NCBI RefSeq assembly: GCF_938040765.1
Contig: NZ_CALIAA010000095.1
Coordinates: forward strand, 1-10,735
Reading direction: 5' to 3'
DNA length: 10,735 nt
DNA from: an uncultured Fretibacterium sp.
GTDB lineage: Bacteria; Synergistota; Synergistia; Synergistales; Aminobacteriaceae
Under the pieces are notes generated by a model. It saw nothing but the letters and a program-made list of their open reading frames with translations. It was not told the origin of the DNA and did not search any database. Below are positions 6,383 through 10,735 of the stretch, piece by piece; within the stretch, counting starts at the first letter, position 1, and every line of letters begins with the position of its first letter. The translations under genes and the position numbers were made by a program.

Positions 6383-7410
6383 TAGAGCCACCCCTTGCGG
6401 ACCCGGGAGAGCAGGACCACGAAGATGGGGGTCCCCACCAGGGCCGTCAGCACGCCCAGCGGCAGCTCCACCCCCGGAACGCCCCGGACGATCGTGTCCA
6501 TCCCGAGCAGGAAGAGGGCGCCGACGCCGAACGAGGTCGCGAGAAGCCGCGAGTAGTCGGCCCCCACCAGCAGGCGGGCGATGTGCGGCACGACCATGCC
6601 GACCCATCCGACGATGCCGCAGATGCTGACCGAGACGACCGTCATCAGGGTGGAGGCGAGGATGACGACCGCCTTGATCAGCCCCACGTTCACCCCCAGG
6701 GCAGCCGCCTCCTCGTTGCCCGCGGCCAGGGCGTTGATGGAGTAGCGAAAGAGGAACAGGAGGAGCAGGGAGACCGCCAGGAACGGCAGCAGGACCAGGA
6801 CGTCGTGGTTGGAGCCCCGCCCCAGGCTCCCCATCAGCCAGAAGGTGATGGAGGGCAGGACATTGTCCGTGTCCGCCATCGTCTTGAGTATGGAGAGGAG
6901 CGCCTGGAAGAGGCTGGAGACGACGATGCCGCCCAGGACCATCACCGTGATCTCCTGTCGTGCGAAGGCGTAGCCGATGGCGCTCGCCATCAGGACCGCC
7001 AGGCTCCCGAACGCGAAGGCCGAGACCTGGACCTGCCACCAGGCGAGGTTGTTCAGCATCGCGAGGGCGGCCCCGAACCCAGCCCCGGCGGAGACCCCCA
7101 GCAGGTCCGGCGAGACCATGGGGTTCTTGAAGAGCGTCTGGTACGACGCCCCGGCCGCGGAGAGGGCGCCCCCCGTCAGGATCGCCAGCAGGATGCGGGG
7201 CAGGCGCACGTTCAGGACGACGGTCTCGAGCGTTGGGTCCCCGTTCGGGGCCGCCATCCCGAGACGCGAGAGGACGATCTCCGCCAGGGTCCCGGGGGAG
7301 ATCGCAAAACGCCCGACCCGGAATGCGAGGATTCCGGCCGCGAGGATGAGCAGATAGAGCAGGCTCAGCTTGACCGTAAAATAACGCCCTCCGCCGGAGG
7401 CTTCCAGCAT
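6382..7410 (-). CDS. ABC importer permease 1 (FecCD/BtuC family)
   Basis: 342 residues, very hydrophobic, matching the ~10-helix FecCD/BtuC family in length. Hallmarks: RLPRILLAILTGGALSAAG (69-87), QTLFKNPMVSPDLLGVSAGA (91-110), WLMGSLG (191-197), NALAAGNEEAAALGVN (226-241), and the ATPase-coupling region GWVGMVVPHIARLLVGAD (268-285), then ELPLGVLTALVGTPIF (315-330). It forms the membrane channel, probably as a homodimer since only one permease gene exists per cassette. ATG 7410 is chosen because a GGAAGGTGAGGGA ribosome site lies just upstream; the GTG at 7440 would include that site in the coding region. The 86-nt gap before it follows binding protein 2. Its sequence is clearly related to permease 2 (shared NPMVSPD.LG.SAGA.FGAALA and a C-terminal RKGW). 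Confidence 0.94.
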   Translation of the reverse strand: MLEASGGGRYFTVKLSLLYLLILAAGILAFRVGRFAISPGTLAEIVLSRLGMAAPNGDPTLETVVLNVRLPRILLAILTGGALSAAGASYQTLFKNPMVSPDLLGVSAGAGFGAALAMLNNLAWWQVQVSAFAFGSLAVLMASAIGYAFARQEITVMVLGGIVVSSLFQALLSILKTMADTDNVLPSITFWLMGSLGRGSNHDVLVLLPFLAVSLLLLFLFRYSINALAAGNEEAAALGVNVGLIKAVVILASTLMTVVSVSICGIVGWVGMVVPHIARLLVGADYSRLLATSFGVGALFLLGMDTIVRGVPGVELPLGVLTALVGTPIFVVLLSRVRKGWL

Positions 7411-7449
7411 GTCCGTTCCCTCACCTTCCAACGCTTGCACGACTCAACA

Positions 7450-7472
7450 GCGCACGGGCCACGGCAGTGCGC
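7450..7472. other. small inverted repeat in the gap between cassettes 2 and 1
   Basis: GCGCAC (7450-7455) and GTGCGC (7467-7472) are perfect 6-base arms around an 11-base loop, inside the 86-nt gap between binding protein 2 and permease 1. No T run follows on the minus strand, so I do not call it a terminator; it could mark an RNA-processing or stability element. I see no convincing promoter in this gap, so read-through from cassette 2 is likely. Confidence 0.4.
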
Positions 7473-7496
7473 GCGCCCCGTACCCCAAACGGAGAC

Positions 7497-8519
7497 TCAA
7501 AGGGCGGGCTCCCTGCCGAAGAACGAGCGGTACTCCTCGTCCGTCAGCTCATAGCGATAGAACTCCCTGAAAAACTCCCGGGTCTCCTTTTCCAGGTCGA
7601 TCTCCCGGGTATAATCCGGATAGAGCAGCTTGGCCAGCCACATGAAGCCCAGCGGAGACTCCGGAGAGGGGCGGTCCCACCAGAAGGCTCCGATGGGACA
7701 CTCGTGGACGGCCTTGTTTTTGACGGCCTTGAGGTCCTGTATCCTGGGGTCCTCCAGGATATCGGCCGTCCCGTTTCCCTGCTGGGTCACGATGATGTCC
7801 GGGTCGATCCGCATGACCTGCTCGACGCCGATCTCGCCCTTCGGGGTCTCCTCCAGGGCGCAGATGCCGCCGGAGCCGCGAATCCAGTGCCATCCCCAAT
7901 CGCTGGCGCTCGCCTTCGTGATGGTCTTTCCGGTGTAGTAGACCACCTTGCGCTCTTCCTCCGGGACGCGCCCCACCAGGGTCTCCACCCATCCCAGTTT
8001 TTCGTTCCAGTAGTCCACAAGCCTCCTGGCCTCCGCCTCCCGGCCCAGGATCGTGCCCAGGTTCAGAAACTCCTGCTTCAGCTTGTCCACCGCCGCCCAG
8101 CCGATGAGCATCGTATAGGTGGGCATTCCGGCCTCCTCGATCAGCCTGTTTCCCTTCTTGGAGCTGACCCCCACGAGGACGAGATCCGGCGCCGCCTTCA
8201 TCAGCTCCTCGACGTTGACCTTGTCGAAGGAGCCGGGGTCCACGACCTCCGCGAACCGGGGAAACATCCTGAGCAGCTGCGGGAAGCGCGTCATGCCGGG
8301 CTGGGCCACGATCTTCTCCGCACACCCCAGGACGGCGACCTCATGGGTGGTTCCACCATAACAGGTGATCGCCAGACGGTCCACCTTTCCGGGAACGGCG
8401 ACGTCGCGCCCTGCGGCATCGACCACCGTCTCCCCCGCCCCGGCCGCTCCGCCGAGTCCCGCCAGAACCGCAATCCCCAGCAGAAAAGCCGCCAGTTTCA
8501 ATAAGTACCGCCTCATCAT
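7497..8519 (-). CDS. ABC importer substrate-binding protein 2 (FepB/BtuF-like, metal-chelate type)
   Basis: 340 residues. Signal peptide: MMRRYLLK, hydrophobic to ~24, likely cleavage after AGA at residue 28; no lipobox. The mature protein begins ETVVDAAGRDVAVP, the usual opening of this class. Lobe 1 has NVEELMKAAPDLVLVG (102-117) and the helical linker EAEARRLVDYWNEKL; lobe 2 has IDPDIIVTQ (238-246) and LKAVKNKAVHECPIG (263-277). Probable ligand-facing stretches are rich in aromatics: SDWGWHWIR (206-214) and AFWWDRPSPE (278-287). These are absent from binding protein 1, so the two probably bind different ligands. ATG 8519 follows AAGGGGGA by six bases; the adjacent ATG 8516 cannot be excluded. 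It lies 86 nt after ATPase 2, a looser join than in cassette 1 (4 nt), with a stable hairpin between. Ligand unknown. Confidence 0.9.
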   Translation of the reverse strand: MMRRYLLKLAAFLLGIAVLAGLGGAAGAGETVVDAAGRDVAVPGKVDRLAITCYGGTTHEVAVLGCAEKIVAQPGMTRFPQLLRMFPRFAEVVDPGSFDKVNVEELMKAAPDLVLVGVSSKKGNRLIEEAGMPTYTMLIGWAAVDKLKQEFLNLGTILGREAEARRLVDYWNEKLGWVETLVGRVPEEERKVVYYTGKTITKASASDWGWHWIRGSGGICALEETPKGEIGVEQVMRIDPDIIVTQQGNGTADILEDPRIQDLKAVKNKAVHECPIGAFWWDRPSPESPLGFMWLAKLLYPDYTREIDLEKETREFFREFYRYELTDEEYRSFFGREPAL

Positions 8520-8581
8520 CAAAGGTCCCCCTTCCCTATCGGGCCGGCCCAAACCACCGCGGCGGCCGACCTCCCGAAATC

Positions 8582-8597
8582 GGCGTCCTCCGACGCC
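8582..8597. other. stable hairpin between ATPase 2 and binding protein 2
   Basis: Perfect 6-base arms GGCGTC/GACGCC with a four-base loop, just after the ATPase 2 stop on the minus strand. No T run follows, so it is not an intrinsic terminator. A hairpin here could protect the upstream permease-ATPase message or define the 5' end of a processed, more abundant binding-protein message, as known in other ABC importer operons; that role is inference. Confidence 0.45.
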
Positions 8598-8605
8598 CCA
8601 CGGCC

Positions 8606-9400
8606 TCATCCCTCCGGCGACTCCCATGGAACCGGGACACAGGTCTTGATGGTCCATCCGCCCTCCCGCCGCCGGAGTATCCGCACATCTATGCCGTAGG
8701 CCTCCCGCAGAGCGGGCTCCGTCAGCACCTCCTCGACCGCTCCGACCCGGAAAGGAAGCCCCGGACTCAGGATCGCGGCACGGGAACAACAGAAGAACGC
8801 GTGATCGGGCGCATGGGAGGTCATCATGATCCCCATTCCGCTCCGGGCCAGCAGCCTCACCTGCTGGAGCACGCGCATCTGGTTCCCGAAGTCCAGGTTC
8901 GCGGTCGGTTCGTCCATGACCAAAAAATGCGGCTCCTGCATAAGGGTACGGGCGATGAGCACCATCTGCCTCTCTCCGCCGCTGATCTCCGTGTAAACGC
9001 AGTTCCTCAGGTGGGAGGCCCCCAGCCGGTCGAGGATTCGGGCCGCCCGCCCGAACTCCTCCCGCGAGGGGCCCGAAAAGATTCCGGATCGGGCCAGGCT
9101 CCCCATCACAACGACGTCGAGGACACGAAAGGGAAAGGGGGGCTCGTGGCTCTGAGGGACGTAACCGATGAGCTTCGCCATCCCCTTGCGGTCCCGATAC
9201 GGAACCCTTTTCCCGTCGATCAGGAACGAGCCGCCGTGCAGGGGCAGGAACCCCAAAAGGGACTTGAACAGCGTCGATTTCCCGACCCCGTTCGGCCCAA
9301 GCAGACAAAGCGCCTCGCCCGTCTCCAGGGCAAACGACACGCCGCCCAGGACGTCGCGCCGTCCATAACCGGCGCGGACCTCCACGGCCTCGAGCCTCAT
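8606..9400 (-). CDS. ABC importer ATP-binding protein 2 (FecE/BtuD-like)
   Basis: 264 residues. Walker A GPNGVGKS (35-42), Q-loop YVPQ (80-83), signature ISGGERQ (139-145), Walker B FLVMDEP (159-165), D-loop ANLD (167-170), switch histidine H196 in MTSHAPDH. Every motif falls at the same residue number as in ATPase 1. In residues 131-200 I count 45 of 70 identities by hand, so the two are close paralogues. ATG 9400 overlaps the permease 2 stop as ATGA, which suggests translational coupling; GGAAGGG lies six bases upstream. ATG 9406 would have no ribosome site spacing. The C-terminus (IKTCVPVPW) echoes that of ATPase 1, while the stretch between ~206 and 245 diverges. It energises permease 2. 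Confidence 0.94.
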   Translation of the reverse strand: MRLEAVEVRAGYGRRDVLGGVSFALETGEALCLLGPNGVGKSTLFKSLLGFLPLHGGSFLIDGKRVPYRDRKGMAKLIGYVPQSHEPPFPFRVLDVVVMGSLARSGIFSGPSREEFGRAARILDRLGASHLRNCVYTEISGGERQMVLIARTLMQEPHFLVMDEPTANLDFGNQMRVLQQVRLLARSGMGIMMTSHAPDHAFFCCSRAAILSPGLPFRVGAVEEVLTEPALREAYGIDVRILRRREGGWTIKTCVPVPWESPEG

Positions 9401-10449
9401 ACCCATCCCTTCCTGCACCGGAAGAGGAGGTAGACGAAGAAGGGCGCCCCGATCAAGGACGTCAGGATCCCCAGGGGTATCTCGCTCGTGAAGAAAAGGC
9501 GCGCCAGGTTGTCGACGAAGAGGAGAAAACAGCTTCCGACCAGAAAGGAGGTGGGGATCAAATCCCGGCAGTTGGGGCCCGTGAGCATTCGGGCCAGGTG
9601 GGGGATGACCAGTCCTATCCACCCGATCATCCCGCCGACCGCGACGGAGGACGCCGTCAGCAGCGTTGCGGCGGAGATGAAGACGGCCCTCAGACGCACG
9701 GTGTCGAGCCCCATGGCCTGGGCCTCCTCGTCCCCGAAGGCCATGGCGTTGAGCTGCCAGCGAAGCAACACGAGGGGCAGGAGCCCCAATACGCAGGGAG
9801 GCAGCAGCAGCCGCGCGTCCTTCCCGGTCACCGAGGACAGGCCGCCCATCAGCCAGTACGTAATCTCGGGCAGCTTCCCGAAGGGGTCGGCGACGTACTT
9901 GCCGAGGCTGACGAGCGAGGAGAAAAGCGTGGCGATGACGATGCCGGCCGGCACCAGGACCAACAGAGACTCCTTGCCGCGGCTCACGAGCAGACAAATA
10001 GCATAGGAAAGGGCTACGGCAGCCAGGCCGAAACAAAACGCCGAAAGCTGAACTAGGACGAACGGGAGGGGAAAAAGGATGGCCAGCGCCGCTCCGAAGC
10101 ACGCCCCAGCGGAGGCCCCCAGGATGTCGGGCGAGACCATGGGGTTCCGGAACAGCCCCTGATAAACCGCCCCCGAGACGGACAACGCCCCCCCTATCAA
10201 CACGGCGGCACAGACGCGCGGGATCCGCACCCTCAGCACGACCGACCGCACCATGGGAGGGACGCCGCCGTCCCCGCCCAGGGGCAGGGAGAGAAGGACC
10301 CGGAACAGATCCCCCAACGATACGGGATAACGCCCCAGGGAAAAGGATATGCAGAAGAGCAGGACAAGAAGGAACGCCGCCCCCCAGACGGGAGGGACGG
10401 AAAAGCGAACGCGACCGTACTCCTTCGAAAGCCGATCCCTCGACCCCAT
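9397..10449 (-). CDS. ABC importer permease 2 (FecCD/BtuC family)
   Basis: 350 residues, multi-helix membrane protein of the FecCD/BtuC family. Hallmarks: RIPRVCAAVLIGGALSVSG (75-93), QGLFRNPMVSPDILGASAGA (97-116), ITYWLMGGLSS (196-206), NAMAFGDEEAQAMGLD (234-249), the coupling region GWIGLVIPHLARMLTGP (276-292), and EIPLGILTSLIGAPFF (323-338). It is the first gene of the leftward set, behind a strong promoter. ATG 10449 is chosen over ATG 10476 because GGAGG lies seven bases upstream of it, while 10476 has only a distant GGAG. The nine-base word CTCCGAACG (plus strand) occurs at both 10458-10466 and 10489-10497, the first being the ribosome site itself. Confidence 0.94.
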   Translation of the reverse strand: MGSRDRLSKEYGRVRFSVPPVWGAAFLLVLLFCISFSLGRYPVSLGDLFRVLLSLPLGGDGGVPPMVRSVVLRVRIPRVCAAVLIGGALSVSGAVYQGLFRNPMVSPDILGASAGACFGAALAILFPLPFVLVQLSAFCFGLAAVALSYAICLLVSRGKESLLVLVPAGIVIATLFSSLVSLGKYVADPFGKLPEITYWLMGGLSSVTGKDARLLLPPCVLGLLPLVLLRWQLNAMAFGDEEAQAMGLDTVRLRAVFISAATLLTASSVAVGGMIGWIGLVIPHLARMLTGPNCRDLIPTSFLVGSCFLLFVDNLARLFFTSEIPLGILTSLIGAPFFVYLLFRCRKGWV

Positions 10450-10553
10450 CTCACAACCTCCGAACGGCCAGCCCATGGCGATCCGTCGCTCCGAACGCGC
10501 GCATGGAAACCCCAGACTCGCCCCCTCTGCCCGGAAGGATCGGGGAAGGAACG

Positions 10554-10581
10554 ATCAAATTATCTTTCAAAACAATTCGAT
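10554..10581. promoter_or_regulatory. A/T-rich dyad in the leader of the importer operon (candidate operator or RNA stem)
   Basis: Plus-strand arms ATCAAATT (10554-10561) and AATTCGAT (10574-10581) are inverted repeats with one mismatch and a 12-base spacer. In the RNA the arms pair over 8 bp with one G-U wobble. The dyad starts about 5 nt after the predicted transcription start. It stands out as A/T-rich in GC-rich sequence. It does not fit the Fur consensus well. It is a good candidate for a repressor site or a leader stem; the regulator is unknown. Confidence 0.5.
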
Positions 10582-10592
10582 GTCCTTGTGAG

Positions 10593-10621
10593 AGCATAGG
10601 TCAAAAAAACTGGAGTGTCAA
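10593..10621 (-). promoter_or_regulatory. strong sigma70-type promoter of the importer operon
   Basis: Read on the minus strand, TTGACA (10616-10621) is a perfect -35, followed by a 17-bp spacer containing a run of seven T, then TATGCT (10593-10598) as -10. Transcription should begin near 10586, leaving a leader of about 137 nt before permease 2. I looked for a cobalamin riboswitch B12-box in the leader and saw none. Confidence 0.8.
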
Positions 10622-10623
10622 GA

Positions 10624-10648
10624 CAAGGGAACTTCCAGCTGGACCTTG
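10624..10648. promoter_or_regulatory. dyad just upstream of the -35 box (candidate operator)
   Basis: A 10-base perfect palindrome TCCAGCTGGA (10634-10643) is flanked by CAAGG (10624-10628) and CCTTG (10644-10648), giving a bulged inverted repeat ending 2 bp from the -35 box. The position suits an activator or repressor site, but the outer arms are asymmetrically spaced and the match to any known regulator is unclear. Confidence 0.35.
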
Positions 10649-10735
10649 GCACGGATTTGCCTGCGCCGCCGCGGCGCTCGCTACGTAACTTTACGCATTG
10701 ATTTTTCTCGTCGATAAGAATATCCTCTCAATCAT
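10649..10735. other. non-coding end of window upstream of the importer promoter
   Basis: No gene is supported here. It holds a perfect GC hairpin at 10663-10677 (GCGCCG/CGGCGC, loop CCG) without a T run, then A/T-rich sequence to the window edge. A minus-strand frame is open from the edge to a stop at 10691-10693 (14 codons); it could be the tail of a further leftward gene but is too short to call. Confidence 0.4.

Noticed and set aside
6383..7039. N-terminal extension of the ATPase 1 frame
   Set aside because: It overlaps the permease 1 coding region out of frame and shows no ABC features; MLEAQGVGFRY from 6382 is a normal family start.
7441..7500. GACTCAA repeated at both ends of the gap between cassettes, like a target-site duplication
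   Set aside because: Seven bases with about 50 bp between and no transposon ends or transposase; likely chance.
8520..9308. N-terminal extension of the binding protein 2 frame across ATPase 2
   Set aside because: Low-complexity shadow of the ATPase gene; the signal peptide begins at 8519 behind a ribosome site.
10450..10586. Cobalamin riboswitch in the importer leader
   Set aside because: Considered because the importers are BtuCDF-like, but the leader is short (~137 nt) and I find no B12-box-like sequence.
10503..10688. 61-codon plus-strand open frame at the right end
   Set aside because: It runs through the promoter and both dyads of the importer operon, has no ribosome site of note and no recognisable protein features.
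10713..10724. GATA-ttct-TATC type inverted repeat, reminiscent of a Fur-box core
   Set aside because: The match to the 19-bp Fur consensus is only about half, and it lies about 90 bp upstream of the -35 box; not enough to call.

Overview
The window is GC-rich, densely coded bacterial DNA. It holds a 3'-truncated view of a metabolic operon, a biotin uptake/ligase unit, and a long leftward set of metal-chelate-type ABC importers. Both solute-binding proteins have ordinary secretory signal peptides and no lipobox, which suggests a diderm host with a periplasm. GC content and gene style would fit Synergistota or another GC-rich anaerobic diderm, but this is a weak guess; no rRNA or other phylogenetic marker is present.

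Rightward half (about 1-3513). The window opens inside a ketopantoate-reductase-family gene. A small secreted ankyrin-repeat protein follows 17 nt later, and a probable intrinsic terminator comes after it. Next is a well-formed BirA operator whose right half contains the -35 box of a sigma70-type promoter (17-bp spacer). This promoter drives birA (bifunctional biotin-protein ligase/repressor) and, 79 nt on, bioY (biotin-specific S component of an ECF transporter). Together they form a self-contained biotin-sensing circuit: BirA loaded with biotinyl-AMP should shut off both its own gene and biotin import. Two strong hairpins separate birA and bioY.

Leftward half (about 10735 down to 3522). A strong promoter (-35 TTGACA, 17-bp spacer, -10 TATGCT) lies at 10593-10621 on the minus strand. 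Its leader of about 137 nt contains an A/T-rich dyad just after the predicted transcription start. Then come, in order: permease 2, ATPase 2, binding protein 2, permease 1, ATPase 1, binding protein 1, and a DUF4213/DUF364 putative heavy-metal-chelation protein. The two permease-ATPase-binding protein cassettes are collinear paralogues of the FecBCDE/BtuFCD (iron-siderophore, haem, cobalamin) type. The ATPases align without gaps over about 200 residues, whereas the binding proteins differ strongly. The simplest reading is an ancestral tandem duplication followed by change in ligand specificity, with the DUF364 protein handling or releasing the metal inside the cell. The ligand cannot be read from the sequence.

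The leftward operon ends 8 bp from the convergent bioY stop codon with no obvious terminator. I see no tRNA, rRNA, CRISPR array, insertion sequence or phage gene.
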